From Streptomyces parvus (GTDB lineage Bacteria; Actinomycetota; Actinomycetes; Streptomycetales; Streptomycetaceae), in the NCBI RefSeq assembly GCF_032121415.1, contig NZ_CP135079.1, forward strand, positions 3,100,001 to 3,164,000: 64,000 nt of DNA, given 5' to 3'. Both the position numbers and the translations under genes were made by a program. Positions within the stretch are counted from its first letter, which is position 1, and the number at the start of each line of letters is the position of its first letter. The notes beneath the pieces are model-generated. The model was given only the letters and a program-made list of their open reading frames with translations, was not told the origin of the DNA and did not search any database. This document shows, one piece after another, positions 16,309 to 23,141 of the stretch.

Positions 16309-16881
16309 CTATTTGAAGAACGCGATGCCGTCGTCCGGCATGTCCTCGAGGTTCCGCGCCATCTCGGCGACCTCCTCGGGGGTGACGACCTTCTTCAGGT
16401 GCGCCGACATGTACGGGCGCAGCTCGACCTCGGGGGTGGCCTTCTCGCCGACCCACATGAGGTCGCTCTTGACGTACCCGTAGAGCCGCTTGCCACCGCT
16501 GTACGGGCCGGAGGCCGCCGTGCGGGCGACCGCGTCGGTGACCAGGTCGATCTGCGGCTTCTGGTCGGCCAGCTCGCCGTACCAGATCTCGATGACGCCC
16601 TGGTCGCGGGACATGACGACCTCGACCTTGCGGTCCTTGTCGATGCGCCAGTAGCCGCTCTCGGTCTCCAGCGGCCGGACCTGCCTGCCCTCTTCGTCCA
16701 GGACCCAGGTGTGGGAGACGTACTCCAGGAAGTCCCGGCCGTCGTGGCTGAAGGTGACTTCCTGGCCGAAATTGCACTTCTCGGCGCCCGGGAAGTCGGA
16801 CACGCCCGCGCCCGCCCAGTTGCCGAGGAGGAAGGCCAGCGGGACGAGGTCCGGATGGAGGTCGGACGGAATCTCGATCAT
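16309..16881 (-). CDS. Nitrobindin-like heme-binding beta-barrel protein
   Basis: 190-residue protein of the FABP-like/nitrobindin family (DUF1794, THAP4-C type). The hallmark GNWAGAG (G20-G26) opens the barrel, and His161 near the C-terminus (YMSAHLKK) is the candidate proximal heme ligand. Bacterial and plant nitrobindins bind heme b and react with NO or peroxynitrite. It lies 61 bases upstream of nur on the same strand. The two adjacent genes for Fe-S maintenance (ygfZ) and superoxide control (nur) fit a redox role. Confidence 0.85.
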   Translation of the reverse strand: MIEIPSDLHPDLVPLAFLLGNWAGAGVSDFPGAEKCNFGQEVTFSHDGRDFLEYVSHTWVLDEEGRQVRPLETESGYWRIDKDRKVEVVMSRDQGVIEIWYGELADQKPQIDLVTDAVARTAASGPYSGGKRLYGYVKSDLMWVGEKATPEVELRPYMSAHLKKVVTPEEVAEMARNLEDMPDDGIAFFK

Positions 16882-16941
16882 GAGCGGCTCAGACGATCTG
16901 TGAGGGTGCGGGGTGGGCGGGGAACCGTTGCGCGTCGAGGG

Positions 16942-17043
16942 TCAGCGCTGGCCCTGGTACAGCTTCTTCACGGTGATCGCGGCGAAGGCGGTGACGCCCA
17001 CGCAGACCAGGACCAGCAGGGCGGTGAAGAATGCCTCAAGCAC
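16942..17043 (-). CDS. 33-residue single-pass membrane peptide
   Basis: GTG-started ORF with a good ribosome site (GAGGAG seven bases upstream). The peptide is a nearly continuous hydrophobic helix (AFFTALLVLVCVGVTAFAAI) ending in a basic VKKLYQGQR tail, which suggests an N-out membrane segment. It lies between the nitrobindin-like gene and a set of membrane-anchored proteins on the same strand. No function is known to me; the good start signal and conserved-looking composition argue that it is real. Confidence 0.65.
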   Translation of the reverse strand: MLEAFFTALLVLVCVGVTAFAAITVKKLYQGQR

Positions 17044-17161
17044 AGGGGGCTCCTCGTGACGAGCGGTTGGCGGCGGCGACGTGGCCGGGCCCCCAGCCTA
17101 ATGGGTGGGGGCCCGGTCTTCTCGCTCAGGTGCCGGTCGCGGGCCGCGCCCGCGCGCGCCC

Positions 17162-18112
17162 TCAGGCGAGCAGCTGGTTCTGCAGGATCAGCGTCTGCTG
17201 GAAGGGGATGCGGGCCGTCTGCCGCTTTCCGGGACGCTCGTGCACGACCAGGGCCACCGTGTCCCCCGCCAGGGTGTACGCCTGCCGGACGTGCTCGGCC
17301 CCGAAGGGCGCCTGCTCGGCGAAGACGAACGAGGACAGGTTCTCGATGTCGTCGGCCGAGCCCCAGGCGGGGTCGAGGTCGGTGGTGTCCGTACGGGCCA
17401 GGGGCGTACCGGCCGACGACCCCACTTCCAGGTCGTCGATCATGCGACTCGCGAACGCCGTCGAGTTGAACCGCACCAGGTAGATCCGGGACGTCGTGCC
17501 GTCCGGCATGGTCCAGCCGCGGGCCGCGATGTGGCGCGGGGCCGCGTCCTTCAGGAGCTGGGCCACCGACCGCCGGTCCTGCTCCCGGTAGGCGTCGAGG
17601 AAGGTCTCCGTGGAGATCCAGCCGCCGGTCAGCTTCTTGTCGGGCTTCGCTCCGGCGGGGGCCGGAAGGAGCAGTTCGCGCAGGTCGGCGTGGTGGATCT
17701 CGGCCGGGTTGCCGGGCGAGAACGGCCGGGGCGAGCCGGCCGGGAGCGCGGGCAGGGACAGTTCCGGGTAGTCCCAGCGGCCGTCGCCCTCGGTGGCGAG
17801 CCCGGGGACGTCGGTGCGCTCCAGCGAGGCGATCCCGAAGGCCGTACCGGTGCCGAGCACTCCGAACGCCAGCGCGGCGGCCGTCCACCGCGCCACGGCC
17901 CGCAGCACCCGCCGGGGCGGCTTGGACGCCGCGTCGGCCGCGACGGGCACCCCGGGCGGGGCGACGGGGACCCCGGGCCGGGCCTCGGGCAGCGGGGGCG
18001 CGCCCTCGGGCACCGGGTGCGGGGCGGGCGGGACGGCCTCCAAAGGCGCGACAGGCGCCTCCGGCTCCTCGGGTGTCACTCCCGCCCCAGGGGTCACCGT
18101 CTGCTCGCTCAT
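17162..18112 (-). CDS. Membrane-anchored protein of unknown function, third of a trio
   Basis: 316 residues: a Pro/Glu/Ala-rich N-terminal tail (1-65) with a basic stop (KPPRRVLR), one membrane helix (about 75-96), and a large presumably extracellular domain. Just after the helix comes ADLRELLLPAPAG (about 142-154), a motif also seen in the two upstream genes. The ATG at 18112 overlaps the previous stop (ATGA), so translation is coupled. No catalytic motif or known family was recognised. It is probably part of one membrane complex with the proteins of the two upstream genes. Confidence 0.8.
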   Translation of the reverse strand: MSEQTVTPGAGVTPEEPEAPVAPLEAVPPAPHPVPEGAPPLPEARPGVPVAPPGVPVAADAASKPPRRVLRAVARWTAAALAFGVLGTGTAFGIASLERTDVPGLATEGDGRWDYPELSLPALPAGSPRPFSPGNPAEIHHADLRELLLPAPAGAKPDKKLTGGWISTETFLDAYREQDRRSVAQLLKDAAPRHIAARGWTMPDGTTSRIYLVRFNSTAFASRMIDDLEVGSSAGTPLARTDTTDLDPAWGSADDIENLSSFVFAEQAPFGAEHVRQAYTLAGDTVALVVHERPGKRQTARIPFQQTLILQNQLLA

Positions 18113-18930
18113 ATGTACTCCCCCGGGGACGCGATGTGGTCGAGCTGGTCCTTCACCAGGTCCCCGACCTCGGACGGGCTGAACGGCTTGCTGCCGCTCG
18201 CTTCGACGGAGACCGAGACCTCACCCTCGTAGGCGATGCAGAGGACACCGTCGAGGGTGTCCTTGTCGCCCTTGGGCAGCCGGTAGCAGGCGGCCTTCTT
18301 GTGGCCCTCGATCGACGGCCCCCTGCGGAGCTCGTCGACGCCGTCCAGCAGCTCCTTGCGGTCGGCGTGGTTCCGGTGGACCGCCCGCTTGTCCCGCATC
18401 TTCACGACCTCGACGTTCACCAGGAGGTCGTTGGAGTCCGCGAGGTACGAGCGCTTCGCGATGCCCTGGATGCGCAGCTTGTCGACGAACTTGTTCAGCT
18501 CCCGGCGCTCCTTGCCCGCCAGGCCGCGTCCCATCTCCTTCATCGCCGCCGAGGCCTTGGCGCCGCTCGTCTCGCTGTCGTTGCCGAGATCGCCGATGTC
18601 CGGGCCGAGGCGGTACCCCTTCGGCACCGGGAGCAGCAGCTCGGCCAGCTCGGTGTCGTGGCGGCCGCGGGACGGATCGCCCGCCGGGTCCTTGCCCTTC
18701 GGTACGTGGTCCTCGTCCCAGATCGTGGTCGTGACCGTCCGGTCGGCGGCGTCCACGGTGTTCTTCGTGTAACCGGCCGCGCCGCCGATCGCGCCGAGCA
18801 CCAGGACGACGGGCAGCGCGGTCAGCACCACCCGGCGCACCCGGTGTCCCCGGTGTCCCCCGTCGGGGGCGGGCTCGGTCGCGGGGTCGGCCACCGGCTG
18901 GGTCACGGGGTTCGTGTCGTCGTCGGTCAC
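18109..18930 (-). CDS. Membrane-anchored protein of unknown function, second of a trio
   Basis: 273 residues with a short cytoplasmic tail, one membrane helix (about 33-53) and an extracellular domain of about 220 residues. The post-membrane motif ELAELLLPVPKG (94-105) matches those of its neighbours. Two cysteines (CYRLPKG and LCIAYEG) near the C-terminus could form a disulfide. I take the GTG at 18930 as start because GTGA overlaps the previous stop codon; a longer frame lies antisense to nothing useful and overlaps the upstream gene by 225 bases. Function unknown. Confidence 0.8.
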   Translation of the reverse strand: MTDDDTNPVTQPVADPATEPAPDGGHRGHRVRRVVLTALPVVLVLGAIGGAAGYTKNTVDAADRTVTTTIWDEDHVPKGKDPAGDPSRGRHDTELAELLLPVPKGYRLGPDIGDLGNDSETSGAKASAAMKEMGRGLAGKERRELNKFVDKLRIQGIAKRSYLADSNDLLVNVEVVKMRDKRAVHRNHADRKELLDGVDELRRGPSIEGHKKAACYRLPKGDKDTLDGVLCIAYEGEVSVSVEASGSKPFSPSEVGDLVKDQLDHIASPGEYI

Positions 18931-19769
18931 AGACGCTCCAACTGTCGCTCGGCCAGCGTCCGGATGTCCTTCTTGCTGATCGGGGAGGTGTCGAAAATGC
19001 TGATGTCGAGGGCGATGTCGCCGCGTACGGCGAGGGCCCTGGCCCGGTAGGACGGGAGGTATCCGGCCTTCCGCTCGACCGGGTAGAGGAAGTACCGGCC
19101 CTCGCGGCTGCCCTTGATCGCGTCGCCCGTGTTGCCCGCGCCGTCCTTGTCCCACGGCATATACATGATCTGGTCGTCGAACTGCTCCGACGCCCCGTGC
19201 TGATCGCCGGACCGGAACTGGAGCAGCCAGACCTCGGTCTCCCGGTGCCGCCCCTGCTCCCAGGCGACCGAGGCGACCCGGCGCAGGTCGAGCCCGGCCA
19301 GCGACTCGAACATGTAGTGCGGATCTTCGTAGTACCTCTCGACGTACTGGTCGAGCGGCTCCCAGCCGTCACCGAGGCCCAGTTCGTCGATGAGCGTCTT
19401 CCGTGTGCCCTTGGGCCGGTCGATGAGCAGCTTGCGCAGGTCTCCGTCCGTCTTGACCCGCCGGTCCTGCGCGGCGGGCAGCGGGGCCGGGGCCCGGTCG
19501 GCGGAGAGCGGCTTCCCTGGGTAGCCGACGCCGGGCTGCGACAGGGCGGCCGGCGGCGTCGGCTTCCGCTCCGCCTGGACGCCGTAGCCCACGGCGACCC
19601 CGCCCACGATCCCGAGCAGTGCCGCGGCCGCGATGATCAGCGTCGTACGGCCGCGCGGCCGCCGGCGGGCGGGCGGGGCGGGCGGCTCGACAGGCCCACC
19701 GGCGCCGGGCGGCTCAGCGAGCTCACCTGGGCCGGGCCGCGCGGCAGGAATAGTGTCGTTCGGTTCCAA
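18927..19769 (-). CDS. Membrane-anchored protein of unknown function, first of a trio
   Basis: About 280 residues: a Pro/Gly-rich N-terminal tail ending in ARRRPRGR, a membrane helix (about 43-63), and an extracellular domain. Its motif DLRKLLIDRPKG (110-121) sits where the two downstream proteins have LRELLLPxPxG-like sequences. I favour the TTG start at 19769 because GGGGGGA lies six bases upstream; a GTG at 19820 with a weaker site would add 17 residues. It is divergent from the DsrE-like gene at 19876. No known family was recognised. Confidence 0.75.
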   Translation of the reverse strand: MEPNDTIPAARPGPGELAEPPGAGGPVEPPAPPARRRPRGRTTLIIAAAALLGIVGGVAVGYGVQAERKPTPPAALSQPGVGYPGKPLSADRAPAPLPAAQDRRVKTDGDLRKLLIDRPKGTRKTLIDELGLGDGWEPLDQYVERYYEDPHYMFESLAGLDLRRVASVAWEQGRHRETEVWLLQFRSGDQHGASEQFDDQIMYMPWDKDGAGNTGDAIKGSREGRYFLYPVERKAGYLPSYRARALAVRGDIALDISIFDTSPISKKDIRTLAERQLERL

Positions 19770-19875
19770 AAGGGGTCCCCCCAAGAGACCTGAAGCGCGG
19801 GTTCCCTTACCTGCGCGCACAAGTGACCCTCAGGGAGGCAGGGAGGTTGTCTCCCTGACGATTACAGTTCGGCAT

Positions 19876-20238
19876 ATGCCGAAGAAGCTTGTGATCAAGG
19901 TGACCGCCGGACCCGAGGCCGCCGAGCGCTGTTCGCAGGCCTTCACCGTGGCGGCCGTGGGCGTCGCCAGCGGGGTGGAGGTCTCGCTCTGGCTGACCGG
20001 GGAGTCCTCGTGGTTCGCGCTGCCGGGCCGGGCCGCCGAGTTCGAGCTGCCGCACGCCGCCCCCCTGCCCGACCTGCTGGACTCGATCCTGGCCGGCGGC
20101 CGGATCACCCTGTGCACCCAGTGCGCGGCGCGGCGCGACATCACGGAGAAGGACGTGCTGGAGGGCGTACGCATCGCGGGTGCGCAGGTGTTCGTGCAGG
20201 AGGCCATGGCCGACGACACGCAGGCGCTCGTCTACTGA
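19876..20238 (+). CDS. DsrE-family protein
   Basis: 120-residue small protein of the DsrE/DsrF-like fold (KLVIKVTAGPEAAERCSQAFTVA, then SGVEVSLWLTGE). Such proteins act in sulfur relay or bind small ligands as oligomers. Cys18 (AERC) and the pair C-T-Q-C near residue 78 are possible sulfur-carrying or metal-binding residues. Immediately downstream, on the other strand, is the DUF3099 gene. Proximity to the rhodanese operon (20.6-22.1 kb) supports, but does not prove, a sulfur role. Confidence 0.8.
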   Translation: MPKKLVIKVTAGPEAAERCSQAFTVAAVGVASGVEVSLWLTGESSWFALPGRAAEFELPHAAPLPDLLDSILAGGRITLCTQCAARRDITEKDVLEGVRIAGAQVFVQEAMADDTQALVY

Positions 20239-20242
20239 CAGC

Positions 20243-20500
20243 TCAGCGCCGCTTCTTGCCGTCCAGCTCGTCCCACCACTCGTCGGACTCCGGGTCGCCG
20301 GAGGGGTCGTCCCACCAACGGTCCTCCGGTCCCCGCCGGTTGGCGGTCATCGCGGCGATCGGCGGGATCACCATGGCGAGGACGCACATGGCGATGGCGG
20401 CGGGCATGGACCACAGGCGCACCACGGACCAGGCGGACACGAAGAGCACGAGGCATCCGCCCATCATCAGGAAGTAGTTCCTCCTGCGTCGGGCGTACAT
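20243..20500 (-). CDS. DUF3099 family membrane protein
   Basis: 85 residues with two hydrophobic segments (about 9-28 and 32-50) joined by a short turn, an N-terminal YARRRRNYF basic patch, and an acidic Trp-rich tail (DRWWDDP and EWWDELD). This matches the actinobacterial DUF3099 pattern, whose function is unknown. The ATG at 20500 is in a short intergenic region and its stop lies four bases from the end of the convergent DsrE-like gene. Confidence 0.75.
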   Translation of the reverse strand: MYARRRRNYFLMMGGCLVLFVSAWSVVRLWSMPAAIAMCVLAMVIPPIAAMTANRRGPEDRWWDDPSGDPESDEWWDELDGKKRR

Positions 20501-20534
20501 GGTTCCAGCCTAGGACTCCGGCCGCCGGACGGCA

Positions 20535-20590
20535 CGAAGGGCCGCACCCCGCGTCAGGTGGCGTCCAACCCCCTGGGGTGCGGCCCTTCG
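20535..20590 (-). terminator. 16-bp-stem hairpin after sseC
   Basis: CGAAGGGCCGCACCCC (20535-20550) is exactly complementary to GGGGTGCGGCCCTTCG (20575-20590), with a 24-base loop. It lies 50 bases beyond the sseC stop and before the DUF3099 gene on the same strand, so it probably ends the sseA-sseC transcript. Confidence 0.75.
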
Positions 20591-20639
20591 GCCGTTCGGT
20601 GTGCCGTGGGAGACGGCGTACCGCGGATCCGGTGAGGGA

Positions 20640-20927
20640 TCAGACGGCGATGGCGACCTCGGAGAGTCCGCCGGTCTGCGCGACGACCGTGCGGTCGGCG
20701 CTGCCGCCCGGAACCAGGGCGCGGAGCGTCCAGGTGCCCTCGGCGGCGTAGAACCGGAACTGTCCGGTCGCCGAGGTCGGGACCTCGGCGGTGAACTCGC
20801 CGGTCGAGTCCAGGAGGCGCACGTAGCCGGTGACGGGCTCGCCGTCGCGGGTCACGCTGCCCTGGATGGTGGTCTCACCGGGCTTGATCGTCGAAGCGTC
20901 GGGGCCACCGGCCTGTGCTCCACACAT
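20640..20927 (-). CDS. sseC: DUF1416 protein, SseC-like
   Basis: 95-residue protein that starts MCGAQAGG, with the N-terminal Cys2 conserved in this family. The rest is a transthyretin-like beta-sandwich (carboxypeptidase-regulatory type): TTIQGSVTRDGEPVTGYVRLLDSTGEF. In actinobacteria, sseC follows the thiosulfate sulfurtransferase gene and is thought to act with it. The ATG is 39 bases downstream of sseA with an AAGGA ribosome site. Confidence 0.88.
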   Translation of the reverse strand: MCGAQAGGPDASTIKPGETTIQGSVTRDGEPVTGYVRLLDSTGEFTAEVPTSATGQFRFYAAEGTWTLRALVPGGSADRTVVAQTGGLSEVAIAV

Positions 20928-20966
20928 GGTTCTGTCCTTCGGGTCGTCGTGGTGCTGGTCGGTGGG

Positions 20967-21806
20967 TTACTTGTTGGCGCCGAGCTCGATCGGCACGCCG
21001 ACGAGGGAGCCGTACTCGGTCCAGGAACCGTCGTAGTTCTTGACGTTCTCCTGGCCGAGCAGCTCGTGGAGCACGAACCAGGTGAGCGCGGAGCGCTCAC
21101 CGATGCGGCAGTAGGCGATGGTGTCCTTCGACAGGTCGACCTGCTCGGCCTCGTAGAGGGCCTTCAGCTCGTCGTCCGACTTGAAGGTGCCGTCGTCGTT
21201 GGCGTTCTTCGACCACGGGATGTTGCGGGCGCTCGGCACGTGGCCGGGGCGCTGCGACTGCTCCTGCGGGAGGTGGGCCGGGGCCAGCAGCTTGCCGCTG
21301 AACTCGTCGGGCGAGCGCACGTCGACCAGGTTCTGGTTGCCGATGGCCTTGACGACGTCGTCGCGGTAGGCGCGGATCGACTCGTCCTGCGGCTTGGCCG
21401 TGTACTGGGTGGCCGGGCGCGTGGGGACGGCGTCGGTCAGGTCTCGGGAGTCCAGCTCCCACTTCTTGCGGCCGCCGTCGAGGAGCTTGACGTTCTCGTG
21501 GCCGTACAGCTTGAAGTACCAGTAGGCGTACGAGGCGAACCAGTTGTTGTTGCCGCCGTAGAGGACGACCAGCGTGTCGTTGGCGATGCCCTTCTCGCTG
21601 AGCAGCTTCTCGAAGCCGGCCTGGTCGACGAAGTCACGGCGGACCGGGTCCTGGAGGTCCTTGGTCCAGTCGATCCGGATCGCGTTCTTGATGTGGTTCT
21701 TCTCGTACGCCGAGGTGTCCTCGTCCACCTCGACGATCGCGACCTGCGGGTCGTCGATGTGGGCCTCGACCCAGTCGGCGTCTACCAGGACGTCGCTGCG
21801 GCTCAT
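20967..21806 (-). CDS. sseA: Thiosulfate sulfurtransferase (tandem rhodanese)
   Basis: 279-residue protein with two rhodanese domains (about 5-130 and 150-275). The C-terminal one carries the active loop CRIGERS, with the persulfide-forming cysteine. It transfers sulfur from thiosulfate to cyanide or a thiol acceptor, and members of this family (CysA/SseA) are linked to sulfur assimilation. The ATG follows GGAGGAG. A 26-codon cysteine-containing leader peptide lies upstream, so expression may depend on cysteine supply. sseC follows in the same operon. Confidence 0.92.
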   Translation of the reverse strand: MSRSDVLVDADWVEAHIDDPQVAIVEVDEDTSAYEKNHIKNAIRIDWTKDLQDPVRRDFVDQAGFEKLLSEKGIANDTLVVLYGGNNNWFASYAYWYFKLYGHENVKLLDGGRKKWELDSRDLTDAVPTRPATQYTAKPQDESIRAYRDDVVKAIGNQNLVDVRSPDEFSGKLLAPAHLPQEQSQRPGHVPSARNIPWSKNANDDGTFKSDDELKALYEAEQVDLSKDTIAYCRIGERSALTWFVLHELLGQENVKNYDGSWTEYGSLVGVPIELGANK

Positions 21807-21992
21807 GTTGTTCTCCTCCGGGGCAGTCTGCGGCGGGGTGGTGCGAGATGCGGAGTTGCTGGGTGCGGGTGTACACGCGGAGGCACGGAACGCGGCGCGT
21901 ACGGGGCACGGGGCCGGCCCTGGTGACGGTCGAGGGGCGACGGTCGGAGGGCCGGGGGAAGCGGGGCGGCTGCGGCGGTGCGAGCGTCCCGC

Positions 21993-22073
21993 TCAGAAGG
22001 TGCGACAGAGCATGGCGGCGACGCGGCACAGGTCTACTGCCCGCCGCTTCGTGAGATCCGCCTGTCGCTTCAT
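21993..22073 (-). CDS. Cysteine-containing leader peptide of the sseA operon
   Basis: 26-codon ORF, MKRQADLTKRRAVDLCRVAA then MLCRTF. The C-terminal half matches the recurrent actinobacterial pattern RxxDLxRVxxxxCR found in small ORFs ahead of sulfur genes. Two cysteine codons near the end (TGC and TGT) would stall ribosomes when Cys-tRNA is low. A near-consensus promoter ends seven bases before the ATG, so the message is probably leaderless, and sseA begins 186 bases after its stop. Such ORFs are often missed because of length. Confidence 0.75.
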   Translation of the reverse strand: MKRQADLTKRRAVDLCRVAAMLCRTF

Positions 22074-22080
22074 GCGTCCG

Positions 22081-22110
22081 ATCGTAGGGAGGTACGGACG
22101 GAGATGTCAC
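22081..22110 (-). promoter_or_regulatory. Promoter of the leader peptide and sseA operon
   Basis: On the minus strand GTGACA (22110-22105) and TACGAT (22086-22081) are 18 bases apart, a good vegetative-type promoter. The -10 ends seven bases upstream of the leader ATG at 22073, so transcription would begin on that codon. Confidence 0.65.
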
Positions 22111-22302
22111 CGTCGTGTCGCATGGTGAGACACGATCATCCGTGATGCGAGACGGAAGAGCGGCGATCCGTCCCGGGATCCGCCGCCGGGACCCCCGGGC
22201 CTTCCCCGCATCTGCGGACCGGACGCGGGCGTCTCACCATCCGGATCGAGGGGTGGATCAGCCGGTCGGGGCGGCGTCGGAGCCGATCAGCCGGCCGGCC
22301 CG

Positions 22303-22992
22303 TCAGCCGGTCAGGGAGACGTCCGAGCCGGTCACCGAGATCTCCAGGCCCTTCTCGGTCACCTTGACGTCCTGGAGCTCCAGCCCCTCGGGCAGCCCGT
22401 CGATGTCGCCCTCGAAGTCGGTCCTGCTGCGGACCAGGTCCTCGACCCCGGGGATCCCCGAGCCCGGCACCTCGTCCGCGCGCACCTTGATCGTGTGGCC
22501 GTCGACGCGGGTCACGGTGGACAGCACGCTGCGCGAGATCGGCCGGCCGAGGATCTCGACCGTGCCGGTGACCTTCGCCTTGCCCTTGCCGCCGTACTCC
22601 ACGACGACGCCGTCGCTGGCGACTGCCGTGAGGTCCTCGTAGGTGACGAGCGCGGTGCCGGCGGCGCGGGTGGCGGTCGCGCTGCGGTAGCCGGAGCCGA
22701 GCTTCACGTCGTGGAGCCGGGCCCGGACCTCGCTGACCCGGACCGTGCGGCCCGCGGCGCTGGTCTGCATCCCGGTGAGGTTGACGTCGACCCGGTCCAG
22801 CCGCGATCCGGCGAGCTGGGTGAGGAAGGGGAAGCCCTTGATCGAGATCTCCGTCGTGGCGGGGCCGCCCCCGCTGATCGTGACCCGGTCCTCGGCCTCG
22901 GACTCGGCGTACCAGACGGCCGCGCGGTCGACGGCGAGGAAGAGGCCGCCGAGCACCACCACCAGAACCAGCAGTATTCGCAGTGCGCGCAT
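22303..22992 (-). CDS. DUF2993 (LmeA-like) secreted or anchored protein
   Basis: 229 residues. A 23-residue hydrophobic N-terminus (LRILLVLVVVLGGLFLAV) is a signal anchor, followed by a beta-rich domain with SIKGFPFLTQLAGSRLDRVDV, the DUF2993 signature. Mycobacterial LmeA, of the same family, binds phospholipids and aids lipomannan maturation, so a lipid-binding envelope role is inferred. Start ATG 22992 with a GGGGAA site. Two short TCAGCCGG-type repeats surround its stop codon. Confidence 0.8.
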   Translation of the reverse strand: MRALRILLVLVVVLGGLFLAVDRAAVWYAESEAEDRVTISGGGPATTEISIKGFPFLTQLAGSRLDRVDVNLTGMQTSAAGRTVRVSEVRARLHDVKLGSGYRSATATRAAGTALVTYEDLTAVASDGVVVEYGGKGKAKVTGTVEILGRPISRSVLSTVTRVDGHTIKVRADEVPGSGIPGVEDLVRSRTDFEGDIDGLPEGLELQDVKVTEKGLEISVTGSDVSLTG

Positions 22993-23141
22993 GTCTCGAT
23001 TCCCCACCCTGAGCCGATCGGTCCCCCTGGCGCCCATGAGCCTACTGCGCCAGGAGTGGACGCCCTGGATGATCGACGACCGACGGCCCCCCGGTGGTTC
23101 CCGAGGGGCCGTCAGCAGCCGTCCGCAGCAGTGGCCGGCGG

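Noticed and set aside
22255..22325. Short TCAGCCGG-type repeats around the DUF2993 stop as a regulatory array.
   Set aside because: Three irregularly spaced copies in GC-rich sequence; probably compositional.
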